Part shown: positions 1 through 6,312 of the stretch, piece by piece
Layout: each line of letters opens with the position of its first letter
Numbering within the stretch: position 1 is the stretch's first letter
DNA from: an uncultured archaeon
GTDB lineage: Archaea > Thermoproteota > Nitrososphaeria > Nitrososphaerales > Nitrosopumilaceae
Direction of reading: 5' to 3'
DNA: 11,437 nt
NCBI GenBank assembly: GCA_937896495.1
Contig: CALBNQ010000012.1
Location: 1 to 11,437, forward strand
Position numbers and translations under genes: made by a program
The notes under the pieces: model-generated
Seen by the model: the letters and a program-made list of their open reading frames with translations, nothing else
The model's database searches: none
Told to the model about the DNA's origin: nothing

Positions 1-1234
1 AGTCGGAGATAAACCAATTGGAGTAATTATTTCAAAAATGAGAACTTCTGCATTAGATAATATCTTACTAAATAGAAGTGGATTAGGAGAATCTGGTGAA
101 GTATACATTGTAAATAGTGATTTTTTGATGTTATCTGAATCAAGATTTTTTAAAAATGCAGTTTTTCAACAAACAGTAGATACAACTGCTGTCCAAAAAT
201 GTTTCAATGAAAATCAAAACTATTTGGGATTTTATCTTGATTATAGAGGTGTACCGATTTATGGCTCTTCTTATTGTGCAAATGATTTAGGAATTGTTTT
301 ACTTGCTGAAATAGATACATCTGAAATTGAAAAACCAATAAATATTTTACAAGACAGAATTTTTCAAACAGGAATAATCATTACAGTAATAATGAGTATT
401 GTCACTTTTGCTGTATCAAAAACAATTTCAAGACCTTTGATAAAATTAAGAAATGCTGCAAATAATATTGCAAGTGGAAATTTTGATGTAAGAACTAATA
501 TTAAAACAAAAGATGAGATTGGTGATCTTTCTATTGCATTTGATTTAATGGCACAAAAATTACAAGAATCATTAATTGAGATTAAAGAAAAAGAGGATGT
601 AATTAAACAACAAGAAGATATTTTATTACAATTTTCTGATCGAAGTGAAAAGTATTGTGTTGGGATGATTGATATCATAAATTCCACAAAAATCTGTTCG
701 AATCTTTCAAACTCAGACGCAAGTGAATTTTACAAAATTTTTATCAATTTTATGGGCTCAATTATTAGAAAATATGATGGAGTGGTTGTAAAAAATATTG
801 GTGATGCACTTCTTTTTTCTTTTGCAGTTAACTTTTCTAAAGAAGAAGTAATATTAAAAAAATGTCTAGATTGTTGTTTAACATTAAGTTCAGAACATTC
901 CAATCTTGTAGAAAAATTAGAAAAACAAAACCTACCTTCGATAAATTACAGAATAAGTGCAACATATGGAATGGTAAGAATAGCAAAATCTTCAACATCA
1001 TCTGTAGATGATATTTTTGGAACTACAGTTAACAGATGTGCTAAACTTAATAGAAGTGCATCTGTTAATGGAATAGTTATCGGTGAAGATTTTTTTGATT
1101 TGGCAAAAGATTTTGATAGATTTATGTTTAAGAAAATAACTAATAATTTAATTTCATCAGAACATGATTATGTTGGATATAGTGTTGCAAAAAAGTCATT
1201 TTTGAAAAACAACTCTAATAGTCAAATAAGATAA
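1..1234 (+). CDS. Receptor-type class III adenylate/guanylate cyclase (Cache-HAMP-CHD), 5' truncated
   Basis: Membrane receptor predicted to make a cyclic nucleotide. The frame is open to the left edge (bases 2-37 read VGDKPIGVIISK), so the ATG at 38 is internal and the N terminus lies outside the window. Numbering residues from that ATG: the end of an extracellular Cache-like sensor, with C55 and C80 possibly paired; a membrane helix at about 108-126; HAMP at about 127-178; a short coiled coil; and a class III cyclase domain at about 203-355. Metal aspartates are D212 (GMID) and D256 (NIGD), with substrate-site K252 and D325. The K/D pair fits adenine better than guanine. The transition-state pair N-x3-R reads N332-x3-K336, so the usual Arg is Lys. 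The ligand is unknown. The cupredoxin gene starts 15 bp downstream. Confidence 0.88.
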   Translation, partial: VGDKPIGVIISKMRTSALDNILLNRSGLGESGEVYIVNSDFLMLSESRFFKNAVFQQTVDTTAVQKCFNENQNYLGFYLDYRGVPIYGSSYCANDLGIVLLAEIDTSEIEKPINILQDRIFQTGIIITVIMSIVTFAVSKTISRPLIKLRNAANNIASGNFDVRTNIKTKDEIGDLSIAFDLMAQKLQESLIEIKEKEDVIKQQEDILLQFSDRSEKYCVGMIDIINSTKICSNLSNSDASEFYKIFINFMGSIIRKYDGVVVKNIGDALLFSFAVNFSKEEVILKKCLDCCLTLSSEHSNLVEKLEKQNLPSINYRISATYGMVRIAKSSTSSVDDIFGTTVNRCAKLNRSASVNGIVIGEDFFDLAKDFDRFMFKKITNNLISSEHDYVGYSVAKKSFLKNNSNSQIR

Positions 1235-1249
1235 TTACACTTTAAGAAT

Positions 1250-2239
1250 ATGAGATTAATTGTTTTTCTTTCAATGTTGATTTTCTCATCATCAATTTCT
1301 TTCATATATGCTGAAGAATATATCATTGATATTCCATTTGGAGCATATAATCCTGAATTAAATACCCCTGCAGAAGTTTGGTATGATCCTCCTCAAATAT
1401 TTGTCACTGTAGGTGATAAAATTACTTGGTATAATGATGATAGAGAAGGTCATACTGTAACTAGTGGAGATAGTCCTGGAAGATTTGGTTGGATGGATAA
1501 TAAACAATTTGGAAATCCTGACGGGTTATTTGATAGTGGAAATTTTTCTCCAGGTCAATCATGGTCATATGAATTTAAAGAATCAGGCACTTTTTCTTAT
1601 TTTTGTATTATTCATCCTTGGATGGAAGGAATTGTAATCGTTGAAAAAAAAATTCCAGATTTTCCTCATGATCCAACAGGTAAAAAATTAGAATTCCCAC
1701 TTTTACAATATACACCAGATCATAATATTGAAGTAAACTTATCATGGGATCCACCTGTACTCAAAACACATGAAAAAATTCAATTTGTATATCAATTCTA
1801 TGATCCTACAACAAATTCAAATCTTGCAAAAATGAATTATGACTTTACCATTTTTCAAAATGGAAGAGAAATTTTTCATGATACAGGTATAAGTCAAATT
1901 GGTGGCGATTACAGAAATTTTGTCTTTACTGATTCCGGTTCAATCATTATTAGAATCGATGGAATTCATTCATCTTCATTATTAGCTGAAGAAGGTGTAA
2001 CTGTATTTGGTGAAATTAAAAATAAACAACAACGTTCAGTGGATTTTACAACTGTTGTCTATGATAATCCTGAAAAAACAACTCATGAGACTTTTCATAT
2101 TAAACCTGCTCAGAGATTAACAATTTATTATGAATTAATGATATTTATCATTCTTATTCCAGCAGTTATGTTTATTGTAGCACTATTTTGGCTAAAGAGA
2201 AAACCAAATACACCAGAATCAAAATCTAGTGCCATTTAA
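1250..2239 (+). CDS. Secreted, membrane-anchored cupredoxin (plastocyanin-like blue copper protein)
   Basis: 329 aa. Residues 1-21 are a signal peptide ending near YAEE. A cupredoxin domain spans about 24-133, with type 1 copper ligands H68 (EGHTV), C119, H122 and M125 in the C-x2-H-x2-M loop FCIIHPWM. A second beta-rich, Ig-like region spans about 148-270. A C-terminal membrane helix at about 294-316 is followed by positive residues (KRKP), so the copper domain should face the pseudoperiplasm. Known context: ammonia-oxidising archaea use many blue copper proteins in place of cytochromes c, and this is probably an electron carrier; its partner cannot be told from sequence. It starts with ATG 15 bp after the cyclase stop, so co-transcription or a promoter inside the upstream gene is possible. 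Confidence 0.9.
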   Translation: MRLIVFLSMLIFSSSISFIYAEEYIIDIPFGAYNPELNTPAEVWYDPPQIFVTVGDKITWYNDDREGHTVTSGDSPGRFGWMDNKQFGNPDGLFDSGNFSPGQSWSYEFKESGTFSYFCIIHPWMEGIVIVEKKIPDFPHDPTGKKLEFPLLQYTPDHNIEVNLSWDPPVLKTHEKIQFVYQFYDPTTNSNLAKMNYDFTIFQNGREIFHDTGISQIGGDYRNFVFTDSGSIIIRIDGIHSSSLLAEEGVTVFGEIKNKQQRSVDFTTVVYDNPEKTTHETFHIKPAQRLTIYYELMIFIILIPAVMFIVALFWLKRKPNTPESKSSAI

Positions 2240-2281
2240 CTACAAAATAATAAAAAAGAAGTAAAAATTGATTGAACTAAT

Positions 2282-2581
2282 CTAATCGATTAATTCAGTC
2301 CAACCTTTAACGAAGACTGAGTCTTTATGGAGTGGAACTGGTTGTCCAACTGTAAAGTCCATTGGTCTCATCCAAAAGATTGCTTTAGTTGGGCATACAC
2401 CGATGCATGCACCATCTGTAATACATCTCTCTGGATAAAATACAAATGCTTTACCTCTCTTCCAGCCTTCGACTGGTTTTACTCTAAGGACATCTGGACC
2501 AAGAGTTGTACAGATTTCTACACAAAGTGCACATCCGATACACATCTGTTCACTGATGTCTGGAAGTATTGCTACTGGCAT
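2282..2581 (-). CDS. Ferredoxin, two-cluster type with a Cys-to-Asp substitution
   Basis: 99 aa cytosolic electron carrier. The first motif is C14-x2-C17-x2-C20-x3-C24. The second is C53-x2-D56-x2-C59-x3-C63-P, so Asp stands at the middle ligand position. By the usual cross-ligation of 2[4Fe-4S] ferredoxins, C14, C17, C20 and C63 hold one normal [4Fe-4S] cluster, while C24, D56 and C59 with C53 hold the other. A C-x2-D-x2-C motif is known from Pyrococcus furiosus ferredoxin and Sulfolobus 7Fe ferredoxin, where that site is [3Fe-4S] or an interconvertible [4Fe-4S]. The protein continues about 35 residues past the motif and has a basic insert between the motifs. ATG start; AAGGA lies about 13 nt upstream and a TATA-like element at 2606-2614. 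It converges with the cupredoxin gene across 42 bp. Confidence 0.92.
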   Translation of the reverse strand: MPVAILPDISEQMCIGCALCVEICTTLGPDVLRVKPVEGWKRGKAFVFYPERCITDGACIGVCPTKAIFWMRPMDFTVGQPVPLHKDSVFVKGWTELID

Positions 2582-2605
2582 TATGAAATCATTCCTTAAT
2601 TCGAT

Positions 2606-2614
2606 ACTTATAAC
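2606..2614 (-). promoter_or_regulatory. TATA-like element for the ferredoxin gene
   Basis: Read on the minus strand this is GTTATAAGT, centred about 29 bp before the ferredoxin ATG. A second AT-rich candidate (AGATAAATG, 2616-2624) lies just upstream and would give a leader of about 12 nt that keeps the AAGGA motif. The rest of the 94-bp gap between the ferredoxin start and the RecA-like stop shows no gene. Confidence 0.4.
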
Positions 2615-2675
2615 ATTTATCTAAAAATCATGAGCTATAACGGTGTTTGAAGATATGATCGCATAAAAATAGAAA

Positions 2676-3284
2676 TTATTTCGTTTCGATTTTGAAATTT
2701 TTCACTTTTGTCTTATCGACATTAGAAATTATTATTTTTTCTTCAATTTTTTTAAGATAAAATATTCCTGTTTTTTCTGATTTGATAATTTGTTTACCTC
2801 CAGGCGATATCACCCATTCATCATTTTCTTTTTTTCTTACCATTCCAGTAACAATAATTGTTGAATCACTGTTTTTTCCTAGAGATCCAAGTAGCATAAT
2901 GCACGAATTAATGAATCTAACAGACTCTAAATCATCAAAAATATTGTAAATCCCATTAAATGAGTCAATTATTACGAGAACTTTCTCTTTTGATGTTTTA
3001 ATGATAATATCTGATAATTTCTTTCTCCAATTCTCTTTATCTGGATTTAGAATGAGCAAATTATCTTTCCTTTGAATCATCCCAGATTCCACATATCCTG
3101 TATAAAGTAAATCCATATCTACAAAAATTATTGAATTTTCTACAGAATTGATCAATCTATTAAGAAATTCTGTTTTATGAAAAGGTTCTGAACATAATAG
3201 AATACTTGGTACATTTTTTTTAAATTCATTTTGAATATGTATTAAATTATTATCTAAAACCCACTCAGGACTTTTATCCAACAC
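2676..3284 (-). CDS. RecA/RadB-superfamily protein with a degenerate Walker A
   Basis: 202 aa. The pattern is that of a RecA/KaiC-fold core domain: a P-loop-like segment (LLCSEPFHKTEF, residues 29-40), a second strand ending FVDMD (54-58), a Walker B strand KVLVIIDS (101-108, D107), a strand with a polar end (STIIVTG, 141-147) and a C-terminal beta hairpin with SPGGKQIIK (160-168), as in RadB/RadA. The Walker A is broken: both expected glycines of GxxxxGK[ST] are replaced (C31 and H36), though K37-T38 remain. It may bind nucleotide poorly or not at all and act as a RadA/RadB-type accessory. GTG start, with an in-frame stop 15 codon bases upstream leaving no better start. It is divergent from the PLP enzyme gene with 26 bp between starts. 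Family fit is moderate; the exact role is unknown. Confidence 0.7.
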   Translation of the reverse strand: MLDKSPEWVLDNNLIHIQNEFKKNVPSILLCSEPFHKTEFLNRLINSVENSIIFVDMDLLYTGYVESGMIQRKDNLLILNPDKENWRKKLSDIIIKTSKEKVLVIIDSFNGIYNIFDDLESVRFINSCIMLLGSLGKNSDSTIIVTGMVRKKENDEWVISPGGKQIIKSEKTGIFYLKKIEEKIIISNVDKTKVKNFKIETK

Positions 3285-3302
3285 AACTTTAGCATTTTAC
3301 AG

Positions 3303-3310
3303 ATATAATA
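3303..3310 (-). promoter_or_regulatory. TATA-like element for the RecA-like gene, abutting the ATG of the divergent gene
   Basis: On the minus strand the site reads TATTATAT, centred about 22-23 bp before the GTG at 3284. It directly touches the plus-strand ATG at 3311. The plus-strand gene has no good TATA box in the 26-bp gap; its best candidate (TTTTAT, 3272-3277) lies inside the RecA-like coding sequence. Confidence 0.4.
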
Positions 3311-4462
3311 ATGAATTTAGAATCAAAAGATATTTCTGATGATTTCCCTATATCAGACAAAATTTATCTAAATAATGCATCTGTATCCCTTATGCCTTTA
3401 CAGAGTATTAATGCTATGAAAGATTTTCTGATTTCATACAATTCGATTGGTCCTGATTCAAAAGATTCGGAATCATTTGTTACTGAGAAATTAAGAAATG
3501 TAAGAAAAATAATTTCCCAAATAATTTCTTGTCAACCCGATGAAGTAATTCTTACCCAAAGCACAACTGATGGAATTAATTTTGTTGCAAATGGATTATC
3601 ATTTAATGATAAATCAAATATTATTATACGTGGAATGACACACGAACATCATTCAAATTTTTATCCTTGGATCAAATTAAAGGAAAAAATTATAATCAAA
3701 AATTTACCTATAGATAAAAACGGTTTTTTCAAACTAGATGATTTAGAATCTTTTATTGATAATGAAACAAAACTTGTGGCACTAAGTCACGCTTTGTATA
3801 ATACAGGTTCTATTTTACCTGTAAACAAAATTGGAAAAATCATTAAAGAAAAATCATTATTTTTTCTTGATGCAGCACAAACAATTGGATGTATAGGTGA
3901 TATCGATGTTTCTAGAATTAATTGTGATTTTATGTCATTTAATGGTTCAAAATGGTTGTGTGGTCCTATGGGTACTGGTTTGTTTTATTGCAATCGAAAA
4001 TCAAGTCAATTGTTAGAACCACAAACAATTGGTGGTGAATCTGCAATTATTTATGATGAAAATAAACTTGCTTTCAAAGAAATACCTGATAAATTTCAAA
4101 CTGGTTTTAGAAATTATGTTGGAATTGTAGGATTGGCATCATCTGCACATTATTTACAAAAATTTGGTATGAAAAATATCCATAAAAAAAATCAATACCT
4201 TTCAAATTTATTTCGAGAAGAATTATCAAAAATTAAAAATATTATTTTGTATGGACCAGAAAATCCAAATGATAGAACTAGCATTATTTCTTTTAATATT
4301 AAAGGATATGATGCACAACAATTAGTTGACAAACTTGAGAAACAGAATATTATTTTGGCTGTAAGAGAAATTTCTAATACAAAAATTGTAAGAGCTTCAC
4401 CTCATTTTTTTAACACAGAATCTCAAATTATTCAGGTAGTTGACACAATAAAGAAATTATAG
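3311..4462 (+). CDS. Class V aminotransferase-fold PLP enzyme (cysteine-desulfurase-like, no catalytic Cys)
   Basis: 383 aa, normal length for the family. The cofactor site is complete: YLNNAS near the N terminus (19-24), TQSTTDGIN (82-90) for the phosphate, the stacking-His region THEHHSN (110-116), D187 in FLDAAQ for the pyridine nitrogen, and the Schiff-base Lys K214 in NGSKWLCGP (211-219), followed by GTG and a QTGFRN loop (263-268). Cysteine desulfurases of the SufS/IscS type carry a catalytic Cys in a mobile loop near the C terminus. The matching stretch here (about 350-365, around VREIS and VRASPH) has none. So it is better called a class V aminotransferase, lyase or epimerase of unknown substrate than SufS. 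ATG start; its stop overlaps the convergent RAM gene by 6 bp. Confidence 0.85.
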   Translation: MNLESKDISDDFPISDKIYLNNASVSLMPLQSINAMKDFLISYNSIGPDSKDSESFVTEKLRNVRKIISQIISCQPDEVILTQSTTDGINFVANGLSFNDKSNIIIRGMTHEHHSNFYPWIKLKEKIIIKNLPIDKNGFFKLDDLESFIDNETKLVALSHALYNTGSILPVNKIGKIIKEKSLFFLDAAQTIGCIGDIDVSRINCDFMSFNGSKWLCGPMGTGLFYCNRKSSQLLEPQTIGGESAIIYDENKLAFKEIPDKFQTGFRNYVGIVGLASSAHYLQKFGMKNIHKKNQYLSNLFREELSKIKNIILYGPENPNDRTSIISFNIKGYDAQQLVDKLEKQNIILAVREISNTKIVRASPHFFNTESQIIQVVDTIKKL

Positions 4463-4714
4463 ATTTTCTTGTTCTTCAATAACCATCATAGTTAATGTTG
4501 ATTGAATTTTACTAATCTTTCTAATTTTATTTGTAATTATTGCACGTAATTTTTCAGCATCATCAGAAATCAATTTTAATACAATGTCATACACACCGTA
4601 AACCCCTTGAACTTCATAGGTTATACTCTCGTCTGCAAGAAGTTGTTTTACTTCATTGATTATTGATTCATCTGAACCCAAATCTGAATTCAATAAAACA
4701 TACGCAATAGGCAC
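4457..4714 (-). CDS. Stand-alone Lrp/AsnC-type RAM (ligand-sensing) domain protein
   Basis: 85 aa. It consists only of the beta-alpha-beta-beta-alpha-beta effector domain of Lrp/AsnC regulators: strand AYVLLNSD (4-11), helix to about 29, strand pair around YEVQGVYGVYDIVLKLIS (33-50; the GxYDIVL core is the family hallmark), a helix with DDAEKLRAII (51-60), and a last strand STLTMMVIEE (72-81). No helix-turn-helix is present. Stand-alone members in archaea are thought to bind small amino-acid-like ligands and to assemble as multimers, alone or with full-length Lrp proteins. GTG start, chosen because the frame has no upstream ATG before a stop and a TATA box lies 25 bp before it. The neighbours (PLP enzyme, amidohydrolase-like protein) make an amino-acid-related ligand plausible, by inference only. 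Confidence 0.85.
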   Translation of the reverse strand: MPIAYVLLNSDLGSDESIINEVKQLLADESITYEVQGVYGVYDIVLKLISDDAEKLRAIITNKIRKISKIQSTLTMMVIEEQENL

Positions 4715-4735
4715 ACGAAAATTCTCATCAATGAG

Positions 4736-4743
4736 TATTTAAC
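4736..4743 (-). promoter_or_regulatory. TATA box for the leaderless RAM gene
   Basis: Minus-strand GTTAAATA, centred 25-26 bp before the GTG start at 4714, the spacing expected when transcription begins at the start codon itself. The remaining part of the divergent gap (4744-4775) must hold the promoter of the hydrolase gene, for which no clear box is seen. Confidence 0.55.
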
Positions 4744-4775
4744 TTTTGATGATTAAAAAACTGATTAATTACTAA

Positions 4776-5444
4776 TTGGGTTCTATTGATGTGAAAGTAA
4801 TCGATCTGACACTTACAATATCTGAATCTATACCAAGTTTTCCTGGTTCTCCAAAACCACAATTCATCAATTGGTCTGATATTGAAAATGATGGATACAA
4901 TCTTGAATTATTATTTTTAAGCTCACATACTGGAACTCACTTAGATGCACCTTATCATTTTGCAAAAAACGGAATTAAAATCAGTGAAATACCATTAGAT
5001 AGATTATTGGGAAATGGTATTTTGATTAAACTACAAAAAACTGTGAATACACCCATCACAAAATCTGATATTATTTTATTTGAAAAAAACAATCATAAAA
5101 TTCCTAACCACTCTTCTATCTTTTTTTATACTGGATGGCAAAAAAATTTAAAAAGAAATAATTATTTTACAGAAAATCCTGGATTGGATTTATCATCAGC
5201 TAAATATCTTGCGTCAAAAAAAATAAATTTGATCGGAATTGATTCTCCAAGCATTGATCTTGGAAAAGATGATTCATTTAGTGTTCATAATATTTTATCA
5301 CAAAACAATATTTTGATCGTAGAAAATTTAACAAATCTAAATAAAATCCCAACAAAAAAATTCAATTTTACAATTTTACCATTAAAACTTAAAGATGCTA
5401 CTGGTTCTCCCGTACGAGCAGTAGCTTCAAAATTTTACTCTTAA
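4776..5444 (+). CDS. Cyclase-family metal hydrolase, kynurenine-formamidase-like
   Basis: 222 aa, typical length for the family. The diagnostic HxGTHxDxPxHF motif is present as HTGTHLDAPYHF (residues 51-62), giving metal ligands H51, H55 and D57 plus catalytic H61. Further conserved points are DSPSID (156-161), H171 in SVHN and E183 in VENL. Members include bacterial KynB (N-formylkynurenine formamidase), isatin hydrolase and several uncharacterised amidohydrolases, so the substrate is not fixed by the motif. Most likely cytosolic; no signal peptide. The start could be TTG 4776 or, equally credible, GTG 4791, which would give MKVIDLTLTIS, a usual family N terminus. No other kynurenine-pathway gene is visible in the window; the PLP enzyme upstream lacks a convincing kynureninase signature. 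Confidence 0.85.
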   Translation: MGSIDVKVIDLTLTISESIPSFPGSPKPQFINWSDIENDGYNLELLFLSSHTGTHLDAPYHFAKNGIKISEIPLDRLLGNGILIKLQKTVNTPITKSDIILFEKNNHKIPNHSSIFFYTGWQKNLKRNNYFTENPGLDLSSAKYLASKKINLIGIDSPSIDLGKDDSFSVHNILSQNNILIVENLTNLNKIPTKKFNFTILPLKLKDATGSPVRAVASKFYS

Positions 5445-5459
5445 ATTATTTCGTAATGC

Positions 5460-5468
5460 TAAAAATAG
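5460..5468 (+). promoter_or_regulatory. TATA-like element for the phosphatase gene
   Basis: CTAAAAATA, centred about 25 bp before ATG 5489, consistent with a leaderless mRNA. It lies in the 44-bp gap after the hydrolase gene, so the phosphatase can be transcribed on its own. Confidence 0.45.
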
Positions 5469-5488
5469 GTAAACATTGAACAGATTTT

Positions 5489-5983
5489 ATGAGTAAGCCT
5501 GGGAATATTTGGAGAAAAGTTCATGGTAAAATTACAAAGAAACCTACGAATTTTTCATGGCTGATTGATCAAAAACTTGCAGGGTGTGGATTTCCTACAA
5601 GCTTTGATGAGTTCAATTGGCTTTTAGATAAAGGTGTTACATCAATTGTAACTATGACTGAGAATTCTTTACCTAATAACTGGACTGAAAAGATTAATTA
5701 TTTGCATGTACCGACACCTGATTTTCATGCACCAGATATGGATGAAATTAATTCAGCAGTAGAATTTATTCATGAACAAATTTCTGATAATCAACCTGTA
5801 ATGGTTCATTGTGCAGCAGGTTTGGGACGGGCTGGAACAATTCTTGCATGTTATTTTGTAAAATATAGAAAATTTACAGCAGATGCAGCAATAAAAAAAA
5901 TCAGAAGTGAAAGACCTGGTTCTATTCAATCTGACGTACAAGAATTAGCTATTAGCTTTTTTGAAAAACATATAAAAAATTAG
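5489..5983 (+). CDS. DUSP23/VHZ-like protein tyrosine / dual-specificity phosphatase
   Basis: 164 aa, a single cysteine-phosphatase domain. The P-loop is HCAAGLGRAGT (107-117), with nucleophile C108 and phosphate-binding R114. The general acid is probably D78 in TPDFHAPD. Beyond the P-loop it resembles human DUSP23 (VHZ) from recall: an N-terminal NFSWLI segment, LAG-x-G-x-P, GVTSIVTMTE (49-58), and RPGSIQ after the P-loop, like RPGSIE in VHZ. Small archaeal phosphatases of similar size (for example the Sulfolobus enzyme) act on phosphotyrosine and phosphoserine/threonine. The target here is unknown; no kinase gene is nearby. Cytosolic. ATG start with a TATA-like element 25 bp upstream. Its TAG stop abuts the stop of the convergent 48-aa gene with no spacer. 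Confidence 0.9.
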   Translation: MSKPGNIWRKVHGKITKKPTNFSWLIDQKLAGCGFPTSFDEFNWLLDKGVTSIVTMTENSLPNNWTEKINYLHVPTPDFHAPDMDEINSAVEFIHEQISDNQPVMVHCAAGLGRAGTILACYFVKYRKFTADAAIKKIRSERPGSIQSDVQELAISFFEKHIKN

Positions 5984-6130
5984 TTATACAAATTCTGAAA
6001 CTAATTTTCCATCAATAATTTTAATTTTCAAAGTTTTGTTCTCCTGAAAATATAATGTTAATTCATCTCCTGCATCAGAATCTTCTACTTTAACAAGTTC
6101 TGATAATTTGATTGCATCATATTTTTCCAT
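5984..6130 (-). CDS. Small conserved-looking protein, 48 aa, paralogue of the next gene
   Basis: A 48-codon gene below usual length cut-offs. It starts MEKYDAIKLS and ends SEFV. It aligns without gaps to the 50-aa protein encoded just upstream on the same strand, with 15 identical positions of 48 by eye, including KYD (3-5), VE (15-16), T25, N31, IK (36-37) and DGK (40-42). Predicted content is short strands, LTLYF and LKIKIID, either side of a turn at about residue 31; acidic, no membrane segment, no Cys. It begins 9 bp after the upstream stop. A GGTGA Shine-Dalgarno motif sits at 6136-6140, as expected for the second gene of an operon. Its TAA stop is complementary to TTA at 5984-5986, immediately next to the phosphatase TAG. 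Function unknown. Confidence 0.8.
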   Translation of the reverse strand: MEKYDAIKLSELVKVEDSDAGDELTLYFQENKTLKIKIIDGKLVSEFV

Positions 6131-6135
6131 TTCGT

Positions 6136-6140
6136 TCACC
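6136..6140 (-). promoter_or_regulatory. Shine-Dalgarno motif for the 48-aa gene
   Basis: Minus-strand GGTGA, ending 5 nt before the ATG at 6130 and overlapping the TAG stop of the upstream 50-aa gene. It matches the archaeal 16S rRNA tail and supports both the start and translational coupling. Most first genes in this window lack such a site. Confidence 0.65.
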
Positions 6141-6292
6141 TATTCTGGAATTGATACTGTCTCAATTTTTCCATCAACTGCTTTAATGAATAGAAATCTA
6201 TTATCTTTAAGAATAAATGTAATTCCACCTTCTTTATCTGGTTCTTCAACTTCAAGTATTGGTTGTCCTAAAAGACCATCATATTTTGCCAT
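6140..6292 (-). CDS. Small conserved-looking protein, 50 aa, first gene of a tandem paralogous pair
   Basis: A 50-codon gene, MAKYDGLLGQ to SIPE. It shares KYD, VE-x2-D, N31, IK-x2-DGK with the 48-aa protein downstream, in register and without gaps. Probable fold is a few beta strands: ILEVEE (12-17), ITFIL (24-28), FLFIKAV (33-39), IETVSI (43-48), with turns at EGG and KDNR. It is acidic and soluble, without Cys or membrane segment. A TATA box at 6313-6322 is centred 25-26 bp before the ATG, so it can be transcribed as a leaderless mRNA apart from the unknown-function gene upstream. Function is unknown; coding is supported by the paralogous match, the promoter spacing and the Shine-Dalgarno-coupled second gene. 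Confidence 0.82.
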   Translation of the reverse strand: MAKYDGLLGQPILEVEEPDKEGGITFILKDNRFLFIKAVDGKIETVSIPE

Positions 6293-6312
6293 GTTGTTTC
6301 ATTCAAAAAGTT

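Noticed and set aside
2327..2599. Plus-strand open frame of 90 codons opposite the ferredoxin
   Set aside because: It is antisense to a ferredoxin with clear Cys motifs; its Trp/Cys-rich product reflects the reverse strand.
2582..2675. RNA gene in the 94-bp gap after the RecA-like gene
   Set aside because: No cloverleaf or strong stem seen by eye; the content is best explained by the ferredoxin promoter.
2651..2675. Intrinsic terminator of the RecA-like gene
   Set aside because: Only a short minus-strand T run (five Ts) in generally AT-rich DNA; too weak to call.
3311..4462. SufS/IscS cysteine desulfurase
   Set aside because: No catalytic Cys in the C-terminal loop and no Fe-S assembly genes next to it.
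4776..5444. A kynurenine degradation operon (formamidase plus kynureninase)
   Set aside because: The hydrolase fits, but the PLP enzyme has the class V desulfurase-like GSKWLCGP site rather than a kynureninase pattern, and no tryptophan dioxygenase is present.
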